From contig CAJNDS010000025.1 of assembly GCA_905221605.1 (NCBI GenBank), positions 362,501 to 426,500 on the forward strand: DNA of 64,000 nt, given 5' to 3'. The notes beneath the pieces were generated by a model. The model searched no databases, was not told the DNA's origin, and saw nothing but the letters and a program-made list of their open reading frames with translations. The position numbers were made by a program, and so were the translations under genes. The stretch is from Symbiodinium natans. Its lineage: Eukaryota; Sar; Dinophyceae; Suessiales; Symbiodiniaceae. Below, piece after piece: positions 9,600 to 21,430 of this stretch (the first letter of the stretch is position 1; every line of letters begins with the position of its first letter).

Positions 9600-11690
9600 T
9601 CGTTGCCATGATTATGCATATTTTCCCAAACAAAAAATGTATATTTTTGTTTTTGTCGTGTTAAATTGCTTGTTTTGTCGTCGATAGCTATCCGTCTCAT
9701 TTTTTTGCAAATTTGGGCTTTTTATCCTTGTGTTTCATTTTCATGCTTCCGCAGCTCGCTGAGACGCAAAGGGGACTTCAAAATCGCGAAGAAACAACAA
9801 CAGCACAATTGAAATTACAATTTTTTGAGCCCGTGTTCTGACGTGATTGTTGCTCTGTTCCAAGAGGCGCGGCCTCATCAGCGGCCTGTGCGTTTTCGAC
9901 TGCTTGGAGATACCCTGCGAGTTCTGCACTTCTATGGTCGAAGGCTCCTTTGTGAATTGTCTGTCTGTCTTCTCAAGGAAAAGCTGCCAGTCGTTTGTTG
10001 CGGTCGCAATTGTGTGCGTCTCGAGTCGAGTATTTTCGACAGACTGCCTGTGTAGGTTCCGATTCCAAATCGTTTGAAGGCTTTGACTTGCCTTTCGCTG
10101 CTATTCGTGCCAGATGGCCATTATCGTTTTTTTGTTGGTCTGTTGGGTGAGCCCTGATGTCTAGTTGGGGATTCCGCGCACCAGTTTGGGGGGCGGTGTA
10201 CACTTGCGAATTTGCGGAAAGATTTGCGGAACGATTGCAAAGCGTTTGTGGAATTTGTGGAAAGCAGCTTGCGGACAAAACTTGGGGGACTGCGGGCAAA
10301 TGGGTTTGTTGTGGACAATTTATGTTGCGGTGCTTAGGAAAATCGCACCAGAACTTGTGAACACATTTAGAGATTTAGAGACAACAAGAAATGCGACATG
10401 ATTTTGGCATTCGGAGATACATGTTTCAGCGCGAAAGGAAAACCACGACTCGTGGCTGGTTGCCTGAACGCGTCTGACTTTGGCACATCCTTTTTGACTA
10501 CAGACACATGGCTTTTCGCCCTACGCACATTGGGAAGCAAGTCGATCCTTCACATCTTGTCCATGAGTGTTAGGCGTACATTTGCAGAACAAGTACGATG
10601 TTTTTCTTCAAGTTAACACGCGCATCATGCGTATGTCAAAATGTATGGGGAAAGTGAATGTTGTTAGGGGGTATGGGCCTCGGGCCTTTTTTTCAGCAAT
10701 CTTGAAAATTTATTTGGCTGTTTGCAAAGCTGTGCTTGCGCTGAAGTGTTATGGCTCAATAGTTTTTGCCTTTTGTTGCTTTTAGTTTGGCGATTCCTGT
10801 TTTCGTGTGCATAGGGAAGTGTTCATGCCAATTGGCCCATTTGCTTCTACCGTTGGCGTTGGTCGAGCAGAACCAGAATGGGCCAGATGCGCAGACAGTG
10901 CAGAGCATCATGTCGATGATGTTGGGTGAGTGTTTGGTTGCGCCGCAGCAAACGAAATGAATGAGGCCGCACTCAACAAAGTGCAAGAGATCGTCGGCAA
11001 GGACCGACAAGTTGGTGGTGAGGCAACGTGTGTTTTTCCATCTTGCTGGGGCATGTTGAGCATGTTGCTGTTTATGTTGTTTGTTCATGTTTGCTCATGT
11101 TTGTTCATGGACGGTTCATGCCGACCCGATCTGCCCTTCACGCTCCAAGCGCTGGCAGGATCCGATCTTCGATTCCGGTGAGAGCTCGGAGGCATCCACA
11201 GCAGCACGGCAGTGTTATCACATGTTATCACGCAGGCGTGTGGTTGCTGTGACACCTTGGCTGGGTTGCTTGAAGAATGTCATGCCCGAGTTCTAGTGCC
11301 CAGAAGCATGGCAAAATGCCAGTTCGTGGGAAAAGCTGACAGGCCCCCTTGCAGCTCGATGACGCAGTTTTGAGTGGTGTGCATGCCTCATTTGTCACAT
11401 GCCATGAGGGTTGGGCTGTTCTTTTCATCCAAAGCGGTGGACACAGGATGTTGAATGTGCGAGTTGCCTTTGCGAGATGTACTGCTGCATGCTGGCCTGT
11501 AGCCACTGTAGCCATGTCGGCCGCAAGAAGTTGACATTTTGCAAAGACTTTGCGTTGGTGGTCAGTGATTGCCCTAACCACAATGGCAAATTTCCAGAAC
11601 TGTTCGAAACATGTTTACGACTACCTGTCATTCAGCAAACCTGCGTATCCAGCGCGTGACCTCAAATCAATCTCACGAACTTGACTCAAA
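9600..11690. other. Spacer upstream of the mutase gene
   Basis: The 5' end of the mutase gene (start codon, leader) must lie here but was not found. A 110-codon minus-strand frame at 10756-11088 has an internal FVCCGATKHSP, TVCASGPFWFC cysteine pattern and could be a small gene or relic. A plus-strand Cys-rich frame at about 11411-11659 is equally unproven. A run of similar GTTTGTGGAA / GATTTGCGGAA words lies near 10210-10320. Confidence 0.35.
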
Positions 11691-11695
11691 CCGAG

Positions 11696-14600
11696 GATGT
11701 CAGCACTGCACCGGATTCGATCGATTTGCTCATCGTGGGGGCTGGGCTTTCCGGTCTCTGCCCAAGTTGTCCAAGAAATCCAATGCGCAAAAAGTGGGAA
11801 AACCCGGTTTTTGGAGCAACGTGGAAGAAGCTTGAGTGATGGCATGCATTTTTATTGCTGGAGTTTGAAAGGTTAAATTGGGCAGCTCGAGCCAGGTTTC
11901 AGTGATGATTCGTAGTATCGCTATCAGTGGAAGTTGGAGTTGTGATTTGTGAGTGACGGGTTTACAAGCTGCATCAACGTGCGTTCTGGCAGAGCTCGTA
12001 AGGCGCTGTGTTGGCAGAGCGCTGCAGCAAGCTGGGGATGACCTCCTTGATCATTGACCCGGCCCGAGCAGGGCTTAAGGGGCTCAGAGGGGCTCAGGGG
12101 GCTGGCTGGGCTTTGCCTCCAGGTTATCGTGTTGTTTTCATAGGCGTGGGCTTAGGGATGTGGCATCTAGAATGTGTTGTCTGAAGTTCCCCACGACTTG
12201 CCATTGCTCGAAGTTTTGGGTTTCTTGTTCCTGCTTACAGCTTCGCAGCAGCTTTCACGGCTCTTCTCGTTGCATGGAAAAAAGCTTGAAGGTGATCACT
12301 TTTTGCTTTTGCTCTGAATGACCGAGATGTTTTCCTCACTTGAGCTCAGAAGATCCGCAGTTTTCAAAGACACTAATGACTTGGCCCGAGGATAAGCGAG
12401 ATCACATAGGTGGCAATTGCCGGGACCTCAGACAAAGTACAGTCCCGACTGAAGCGCCTCAATGGGGAGCCTTTGGTTGTTTTCGGGATCGGGGTCGGGT
12501 TCGTTCAAAGTCTCAATCTCATCTTTTCGGTGCCGAGGCTACGATTATGCCGTGGACCTAGCCGTGATCCAACAGCGCACTCGTTGTTATTCAGAATTGT
12601 GGGCGTTAGGGGGACCAACCGGTTGTATAGGTGTAATGCTACTCTTTTTGGGGAACAGTGTCACGAGCGCAGGCGTGTGCTCCCAGGTCGACTCGAACGG
12701 CATTCGCTGTTCCAAGTATGGGGCGCACCTCTTCCACACTCAGTTCGAGCGGGTTTGGGATTATGTGACCTGGCTGTGTGGGTTTTGGATGCAGGGTCGC
12801 CTGGAGTTTGGAGTGTTCAAGAGGATGAGTTCTTCAGTGTTTAGTCCGGAAAGGGGAAGACTGCCTTGAGTTCTTGTTTGGGACGAACGTTTTGGGGTGT
12901 GATCGTTTCTTGCAATGTCTGGCGCGATGGACTGGCACATGGAAGACTGGAGAAAATTCCGCCAGAGACTTTGTGCGAAAATTATGATAGCATGCTGTGT
13001 GGTTGTTCTTATGTCATTGTATCCGAGAATGCTCGTGAAGGCAGCCGTGAAAGACTTGGCACTTTCGGCGAAGAACGTCAGATTCCTCGTGAAGAATAGG
13101 GGACAGCCCACATAAGGGACAAGCTCTTCTCTACTTATGTGTTGTTCCACGTGCTTGGAGTCCCGATTTACGGTTTTCTCCCAGCACATTGTAAGGTGAC
13201 CTGTTGGTAGGGTAACTATTTCTTGGACTCTGATGACATTGGCACCTCACGCCGTCAAGGTGTTGGGCTTCTCTCAGTGGATCCCCTTCGACCACCGCGT
13301 GAAGGGCTTGGTGGAAGACAAGGTGGCGACCTTAGCTCATATGCAGCTGGTTGGAGACGAAACGCAACATTTTCCACTGTCACTTGCTCCTCTGCCTAGG
13401 CTGGTGTAAAGCGCTTGGTTCCCATTCCTCCCACTCAGGACTTTGCATTTGCCAGCTGTGACATCTTGTTTTTTTGGCAGGCTCTTCAAGGCTTATGATC
13501 GTGGTTTAGCAAGAGATTTTGCTGAGTCGCTGGTTGATACATGCAAGGCTTGCTAACGAGCAAGTCGAAAGAAACCTCAAGCCTGCTACCAGGAGACAGT
13601 AAACATACTCTTCGAGGAGAGTGTGCACAGCGAGTCTGATATGCAGGCACAACGGATCTGGTCGCTCACAGTAAGCGATCTGTTTCGAGGTGCAGGTTGC
13701 GCAAAGGTGCAAAGTGTTGTTCCCCTGCCATTGCGCGTCATTGCGTGCCTATGGCCCGCACCACTTAGTGACTGCATGCCGTCAACCCGAAACCCACACA
13801 CGTATGCAAACACACTGTTTCTCACACCCACCACCTTGGCCTCCAGAAGCCCACAAACAAGCCCCCAAACCCCACTTCCCAAGCATCCTTCCTTGAGAGG
13901 CTCTGGAATCTGACCTCGACCAACTCTAAGCCACTACTGGGCCGAACACCACTACATACCACTACCATCTTCACAAGCCAAGCCTGGACAAAAAGGGTTG
14001 AAGGGGAGGGAACGAGACTCATTGGACTGGCTTCTGTCCAGGCCTGGTATGACAAGGAGCGCTTGGCCCCTCCGGGTGGCGAAGCTGCAAGAGTAGTGCA
14101 CGCATTCTCTGCACTCTCCGCACCCTTTTGGGGTGTGCACAGTCTACGCAGCCCGTTTACGCAGAGTTTACGTGAGTAGTCCTCAAGCCACCCGAAACCG
14201 CCTCGCCCAGGTGGCGAGCCCAAGAACGGTGAGGAAGCCGCCTTGTCCCGTGTCGGACCGAGGCTCCAATTCTTGCATCATTCAGCTAGTATCTGTTGAA
14301 GTTCCGTTGCCTCTGCTACTGTACCCTGCTGCTACCTTTGCAACTCTTCTGCGGAGTTTGGGAAGTATCTGATGAACTTCCCGCCAGCGCTGAAACTGCA
14401 ATGCAGTTGGGCTGCGCTTCTGTTACAGTTATGGCTGTTTTGGCATCCCCTGCATCAGCCACGGCCGCTGCCTGGCCTTGTGTGCTTGGGGGGGGAGTAC
14501 TTCGTGTTTGCCTTTATTCCCTGAGCCTGAGGCGCAGAGCGCACCTCCATTAAACTCAGAAAACTTGCAGACGCGCTTGTTGAAACCAGTTGAAACTAGA

Positions 14601-17600
14601 GGACCGACAGCAGGTTGACAGAGAGCGGTGAATTCTCCTGGCACCTTCCCTTTGCAGGCTCTTCGAGAAAGTCTTCAAGCATTACACCAAGAAGCAATGG
14701 GACCACTGGGTTAAAACTGACTCGTGCTGCTGCGCGGATTTCATGCGTGCGGGTTCTTTTTTAAATGTCGAAGTTTGGCGAGTTTTTTCCTGGCACAAGT
14801 ACATGCAACACATCGAGCAACGGCGCATGAGGCTGCAGCCGGTTCCCGATCTTGTGGCCCAGCACGCGAAGCACCCAAACCCCGGGTTTTGAAAATGCCA
14901 CGACAGGACAAATACCCGGCGGAGCTTGATGCAAGCGTCTTGCTTCGGCTGCCATGCAGAACATCTACAGACGATCGGTACTTCCCCGACCCATGGCAGG
15001 CACAACCGAATTTGGCCATTCAAATGGGGTTTTCGAGGGAAGTACACATGGACCGCATCGATCCCTTTCGAACCTGAAGAGATCTTTGACAGAATGAGTA
15101 TTTTTGAGCGGGGCTATGTTTAGTTACTACCTTCCCTCTTCTTTGTATCCCTCGCTTCCCAGAATGCTTGGATTGTCGAGCAGCTATTTCTCTACTGTAC
15201 CCGAGCCCGACTAAGCCCAACTACGCCCATCGCAACCCGTGGCTTTGAAGCCCAACAGGCGTTGCCACGGCGGGGCTACACGCGGATCTTCGAGAACATG
15301 TTGCATCTTTGAAGCATCTGCGGGGATGGCTTGCTGCCATGGTGGTGACCAGACTCGAAAGGGATCCTCTTAGTTTACCTACAGCACCAGTGATGCAAGC
15401 AGCATGTGAGAGATCGGCGCTGTCTTCTTACCACTAGGGAGATATCGAGAAAGCTCAGGCTCGGGGATCCGAACATCACCCTTCGACTGAACTGCGACTT
15501 CTTCAAGCTGAAGGTTGCCATGGTTCCCCCCTATGCCAGCTGTGCCTCCAGTGAGCCATATTAGAGCTCTGGCTCCTGTTTCCTTGTTTCTTTCCTATCC
15601 GTTCCGCCATCACAGGAGGCCGGCAGCTTGCCGAAGCACAAGCTGCTGGTGTACACAGGCTGAGGGGCGAGGGCGTCCTATGGAACAGCCAGCTCAGCCA
15701 GCCTAGCCAGCCTAGCCTCGGCAGAATCGGCAGATGTCTGTAGAGTTCTCTTCTCAGCATGAAGATCCGTCACTGTTGCGCTGGCTTGCGTCAGCTTGTG
15801 TCAGGGCAGATTGACAGCAACTTGGCGGCAGCTCTGAGCCATCAACTCTTAGTTCTGCATCGCAGCCCCATCGCCAAGTCTGGAGGCCAATGCCACGGCA
15901 CAGGCCCCGCGAAAAACGTCCGACATAGTTGCGTGAATACGGTTGCTTCCGAGCTTGTCACTTGTACTTTTCAAGTCGCAAAAGACTCCTACAAAACCTC
16001 ACATGTGTAGCTTCAGGCGGCACGGATTCCAAAAGCCGAGGTTATTATGCAGCATTGGGAATGCCAAAACTGGAGTACCGGTCGTTGCGCTTCGAGGAGA
16101 GGCGGCTTCAGTCATTCCAATGTTTTCCATGCCTGCTTATGGGAGCCCACCCTTAAAGAGAAGGGCCCCCCTTTGGTTCCAGCTTCTAGCAGCCTCAGCA
16201 GCTTAGGGTTGCGAACTGCGGACAGTTCCTGTTGATCCTGTTGTCACAGGCTCAAATTTTCCAGAACACCCGGAGCTCAGGAGGAGTTCTTGCCTGATCC
16301 GGATGGCGGCTTCTTCCAAGAGGCATTGTGCGACTACATCCACGGCTTGGTTCGGGTTTTCAGTGTATGCGTGTGCGTGTGCGTGTGCGTGTGCGTGTGC
16401 GTGTGCGTGTGCGTGTGCGTGTGCGTGTGCGTGTGCGTGTGTGCGTGTGTGCGTGTGTGCGCGTGTGCGCGTGTGCGCGTGTGCGTGTGTGCGTGTGTGC
16501 GTGTGTGCGTTGTGTGCGTGTGTGCGTGTGTGCGTGTGTGCGTGTGTGCGTGTGTGCGTGTGTGCGTGTGTGCGTGTGTGGGTGTGTGGGTGTGTGTCCG
16601 GCAGGTTTGTACTTGCTGTCAGTAGTGTAGTGGCCAAGACATTGGGAAGACACTGGGCTCGTGCAGGGTCTGTGGCAATAGATCTATGGCAGAATGATGC
16701 AGACTTGGTTTCTCTGGGCCGTGGATGTGTTCCAGGCCATGGTCGTCAACCATCCGTCGCCGGACGTCCCCTTCACACGTATCGTGGAGAGTCTCGGCCT
16801 TCATATGCCTTCATCCTGGTGTTGATGATGTGTGGGGCCCATTGGGGCCCTGTGCGAGTCGCTCGAACCCCTTGTTTTCAAATGAAGGTACAAGCACGTC
16901 CCGAACCAGCCGCAGGAAGTGAAAGAGGGCAAGGTGAAAGGGACGTTGATCGCCCGGAGCCCTTGTTGGGGGTGCTGACTTGTAGAAGTCGAGAAGTCGA
17001 GTATCTGCAGCTGTGAGGCCAGAGAATACTCTTCGGCAGAAGGAGAGCCGTACTACCCAGTTCCAAACCCTGCCAATAGGCAGCGCAGGGTGTGAGCGAG
17101 GAATGCTGTAAGTCGAAGGCTTGTGAAGGCTTTGGGAGGTTCGCAGTGTTCTATGTGACCTATCATGCCCTATCGGCCAGGGCTCTGTACGAGAAGTATG
17201 CAGACCTCGCTGCGCGCGAGGAGGCCGGAACTCGTACTGGTATCAAGAGCGTTAGCTCCGCAGCTTCAGGGCTTAGAGCCGCAAGTATCTGCAATTCAAA
17301 ATCTCAACTTCTTGCCCTGCGCCTCATTCCTGTCTCGAGGGTGTGGCATTTGTGGGGCGACTCGCATCGTACAAATACTTCAACATGGACCAGGCGCTGC
17401 CGCAGCGCTTCGGGGCATAAGCCGGGGGAACTTTTATCCGTCCGAGTCTGTGAGCAGCGCTTTAGTGCGTTTCGTGCGCTTTTCGAAACGGATCTGCTTG
17501 TCTACATGGAGACTCGCGACCCTCAAGCGGGGTGTTTTTTCGGGAGTTCGGACTACCATTGCGTTGCACCAACATCAATGACTTTTAAGTGCTGGCGTTG

Positions 17601-17911
17601 GGCTGCAGCTTCTTGCCCTCTGTCCTGAAGCCGCACAATGGAGACCACTCCGGCAACTCGACATAGAAAAGATGACGCAGCAGCTCTTGAGGTCTGCAGG
17701 ACGATCACAGTAAGAACAATTCCTTGACATCCTCGAATGGGCTCCGCAAATAAGACTTCCAAAGAAGCAAACCAAACTACACGAAGCAATGCTTTTTCGA
17801 CAGGCGATTCTAAATGCGCTGGAGATGTTCGACAACCTCAAGGACATGGGGCGTGGGTCTGGAAGGCTCGCATGGATGCACAGGTCAGGTGCAACTTTTC
17901 TGCAGCTCTGA
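11696..17911 (+). CDS. glf: UDP-galactopyranose mutase, 22 exons, 5' end missing
   Basis: Flavoenzyme that interconverts UDP-galactopyranose and UDP-galactofuranose, the donor for galactofuranose in surface glycans. Joined exons give about 395 residues, near the usual family length. In order: FAD-binding [166 protein letters not shown]. The arginines of RLPCR and TRIVEYKH match the two that contact the substrate diphosphate in bacterial enzymes. Exons: 11696-11753, 12003-12061, 12391-about 12425, about 12687-12764, 13260-13322, 13412-13438, 13593-13646, 14042-about 14097, 14658-14709, 14907-14999, 15259-15302, 15459-15513, 15637-15658, 15805-15816, 16041-16096, 16281-16319, 16736-16788, 16888-16956, 17023-17079, 17181-17223, 17340-17393, 17804-17911 (stop TGA). 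The start codon and the joins of exons 3-4 and 8-9 are unresolved. Confidence 0.93.
16363..16600 (+). repeat. (GTGTGC)n microsatellite inside an intron
   Basis: About 235 bp of GTGTGC, GTGC and GTGTGTGC repeats lie in the intron between mutase exons 16 and 17. Long open frames on both strands here (Cys-Val or His-Thr runs) are artefacts of the repeat. Confidence 0.95.
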
Positions 17912-19430
17912 GGCCTAAGGAGCCCTGGGCAAGTGCATCTTTGCGTAATTTGATTGCACAAGCCTCCCTTTGCACTCAGCTAGCCCAAGTCTGCCCTATT
18001 TAGGTTTTGAAATGCATTCAATGCGTTTAAGTGCAGCGGCCAATACCCTGTATTTTGTACTCTGTACGTGTTAAAATGCCCTCATCGACATGATACCGTT
18101 TGGTCCAGATAAAGTTGTCGTAACTTGCACATTGCAATTCTAGCCCCTGGCTGCTTCTGGCTGGCACTAGCTTCCACTTCCAAGACACTGCGCTGAAGAT
18201 CTAAGCCATGAATAAAGTTCAAGCCTGGCTCCTTGGAGCGGGCGGGAGCTGTCGTTTGCCAATCTACCTTTCTCTCAAGTGTTTCAGTCACAAGACGACC
18301 TCGGGCCATAAGTGGTATGAAGATCAATTATCAAGTTGAGCTTTCAAGTGCAGGAGACTGGAAAGCTGCAGCCCAAGCGGAAGCCCGAAGATTTTGGTCC
18401 GGGTGATGGCCCGAAATAGAGGCGCGGACCCTTCTTCGTTCCTGACAGGAACTGACTTGCCATCCCTCAGTTTGGTTCATGTGAAGGAGGAAATGTGAAG
18501 TGTGGGAGTACGGCCATGTGAAGCATGCCTGAGCCCTGTCATTGAAAAGAGCCTGCCCTCTCTTGAGCCTCGTATTCAGTTGCGAGTACTTTCTGAAGAA
18601 GGGCTCTCTGCAATCCCCACTCGAGGAAGCTCCAATTTGGGTACCTCCGACCTCCCCCCCGCTGCAGGGCCTGGGGCGGCGCCTGTTAACCTCATGCTGC
18701 GGCAGAGGGCTTCGGAGGAACTCAGGGGCTTCGGCAGGGGAAGTCTAGGGTTAGGGTTTAGGGCTGTAGGGTAGGTATGAATGGACCAAAGGTTATATAT
18801 ACATAAATATCTTTTACATATGATATGTTACTTGTCATAGTAGGAGTGTGGGGGCGGGGGGTTCAAACGTTACGGCAGGTGGGCTTCCGATATCAGAATT
18901 TCGATGGCTCTCAAGTATGACTGAAAGTGTGGCGAATTCCTCAACCCCTACACCCCAAGACCCTCAACCGAATGTCGTGCATGGCCCAACCTGTTTTTGC
19001 AGCTATAGCGCCATTCAGGGCACCTGTGCAGCCTCATCCTCGAACGAAGAGCTTGACTCTTAACGATGCTTTGGTTCTGTTAACACTATCCATAAGGAAA
19101 GGATAAAGAAACAAAACGCTTTTTGGGAGCGTAGGTAGAACTGACGCGTCCGGAAATTTAAAAAACACTGGTGTCAGAATGAGATGAGAATGAGGTCAGA
19201 AAGAGATTGCTTTACTGAGATTGTGTTTTCGTCTTTGTTGACGAGCTGTGGTAAAAGGCCCCTGAGAACGGCAAGGGCTAGTGAGTTTGCCTTGGGACCC
19301 CAAGATTGACATGTTTTGGCCTCTCGCCCCTAGCGGCTGGCGCTAACCAACCCGTTTTTCCTATGTGCGTCTGGGATGTGTTTCTGATTTGTGTGGTTGC
19401 CTTCCAAGCTCTTTTTTCTCATTATTTCTG
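17912..19430. other. 3' flank of the mutase gene, no gene recognised
   Basis: No polyadenylation signal could be assigned with confidence. A short TTAGGGTTTAGGG piece lies at about 18749-18763. Open frames at 18082-18327 (minus) and 18502-18774 (plus) have no recognisable features. Confidence 0.45.
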
Positions 19431-19800
19431 CTGTAAATGTATGTTTTGTTTCTTTTTTTTTTTTTTTTATCTTTTTGCGTTTTGTTTTTCTATTTTTTGA
19501 TCACCCCCCACTTTGGCCGGATTCCAGGATTGTCAGACCCCCCGAGCCAGGGGACCAGATCAAAAGCAGACCGAATGAGAGAAGTACCCAAAAAAAATGC
19601 GACGGGCGCAAAACCAACCGCAGCAGAACAGAAGGAGAGTCACAATTCGAAGCCCCAGCTCGAAGTTTCGTCCTTCTTGTCCATGCTGGGATGCGCATTT
19701 CATGTTAATATTGTTTGTTGTTTCTCGCTTTTGTTGTTTCCGGATGTATGGAGTTAACAGACGGTGAGTTATCTTATTTTTTTTACGCTTTTTCTCATGA
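19431..19800. other. Poly-T rich spacer
   Basis: A T tract of about 18 lies at 19452-19469 and further T-rich DNA follows. No gene recognised. Confidence 0.5.
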
Positions 19801-19880
19801 GATGTATGTACATATAGATGTATAAAGTATATATATATATAAAATATGCTATATACATATATATATATATATATATGCTA
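19801..19880 (+). repeat. AT microsatellite
   Basis: TATATATATA runs with interruptions, partly palindromic, followed by a run of ten C at about 19881-19890. Confidence 0.9.
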
Positions 19881-19959
19881 CCCCCCCCCCTCCAAAACCT
19901 ACCGTTTTCTAATTTTCTACACTTGCGTGACATCAAAACGCTTTAAAGATGAGACCGAC

Positions 19960-21115
19960 TCCCTAAATCCTTTGACATTCACACAATTTTCTGTTGCATA
20001 AACCCTCTTCCCAAAATCCTGCTCGCTAAATCCGAAAGCACGGGATTCCTACATCGTATTCCCTAAATCATATTCCCCCAGTCCCTAAATCTGGGGCGGG
20101 CGGGGGGGGGGGGTGGGTCACTAAATGGCTCACTAAATCTTCTCGCTAAATCCTAAAGGGTGGGATCCCTAAATCATATTCCCATGATTTTACTCCCTAA
20201 GTCTTTTCCCAAAGCCCTAAAGAGGGAAGTCTTGAAATTCTGAAGAGGAGAGCCTCTGAATTCTAAAAGAGAATTACTACCTCCATTACGGGGGTTTCCG
20301 TATGGGGAAATACCGCCACAGTGAATGAATATTTTCCGGGGGTGTTCAAAAATCTGTCTGCAGGCTTCGTTTTTGATTGCTGAGCTGCAGTCTGGATCGG
20401 CGAAACTACAATACATTCCTATTGTGCTTAATAGAGAATGCATACATTGCCATGGTCTCATTATTGCAGTGCCCTGCCTTTCTTATTGCGGTGGGGGGTC
20501 CCACCAATTAAACAGATGCTCGGATAAAATCTTATCGGGATCCCTAGATCTGGTTCCCTGAAATTAACTCCCTAAGGCCTAAAGGTGGGGGGCGGGGGAG
20601 GGGGGCTAAACCCTACAGAGGAGATCCCCTAAATCCTAAAAAGCATTCCTTAGTTTTACTTTCTAAATCCTATTGCTTAAGCCCTAAAGAGGGGTGTCCT
20701 AAAGAGGGGGATCCTTACTATAAATCTTAAAGATGAGCCTCTCCGTCTACATCATAAAACAAAGAACCTTACTCAGTAGATCTTATCGCTAAAGTCAACA
20801 AAGAAGGATCCCTCAATCTTATCCCTTAATTTCACTCCCTAAATCATATTGGGGAAGAGGGGTGGGAGGGAGTCACCAAATCCTAAAGAGGGAATCTTAA
20901 GTAGCCTTAAATCCCCAAAAATGAGACCCCCCCTAACTCATACAAAAGCCAACCTTGCTCAATAAGTCTTCTCGCTAACGCTAAAGCTTTAGCGATAAGA
21001 TTTGCGCCCCCCTAGAAAATCGGATTTGGGGACTAAGCTTTGGGATGCTCCCCACTTCAACGCCTATTCCCTAAATCCTTCTCGCTACGTCCTAAAGAGC
21101 GGGCTCCCCTATAAT
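19960..21115 (+). repeat. Degenerate CCCTAAATC array
   Basis: More than 1.1 kb is peppered with CCCTAAATC, CTCGCTAAATC, TCCCTAAATCATATT and CCTAAAGAGGGG variants. Spacing is irregular, between about 12 and 45 bp. It resembles a decayed telomere-like (CCCTAAA) array interleaved with other words such as ACTCCCTAA and TCTTATCGC. G-runs of 10-13 lie near 20100. No gene frame runs through it. Confidence 0.75.
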
Positions 21116-21127
21116 GATGAAATATGT

Positions 21128-21172
21128 CCGATTCAAATTTGAATCGGCCGATTCAGTTTTGAATCGACCCTC
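21128..21172 (+). repeat. Perfect 20-bp palindrome plus imperfect copy
   Basis: CCGATTCAAATTTGAATCGG at 21128-21147 equals its own reverse complement. It is followed at once by CCGATTCAGTTTTGAATCG, a near copy. Confidence 0.9.
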
Positions 21173-21430
21173 AAATTAAAGATTGAAGTCGTCGTAGTGT
21201 TGCAATACTCACATGCATATTCATACTGTGTATTGGCTTTATATGTATGTATGAGTTGGTACGTAATCTGTGTACTCACTCAACCTCCAACGCAACAAAT
21301 TTGCTTATAAGGACTTAATTTGCTTCTAAATAGAAGGGGAGAGGGCGCCAGGGGTCGGTCTTCCAAAATAAGTAGGACCACAAAACACTCCCCACCACAC
21401 CCCCCCACTCCCCTCCACTTCACTCCACTG
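21173..21430. other. No gene recognised
   Basis: AT-rich spacer between repeat blocks; nothing supported. Confidence 0.5.

Noticed and set aside
9061-9687. 208-codon plus-strand frame
   Set aside because: It begins at TTG directly in the minisatellite and has no recognisable domain. The minus strand over the same DNA gives more protein-like sequence, so this is probably its shadow.
16203-16653. Long Cys-Val and His-Thr frames
   Set aside because: Pure products of the GTGTGC microsatellite, which lies in an intron of the mutase gene.
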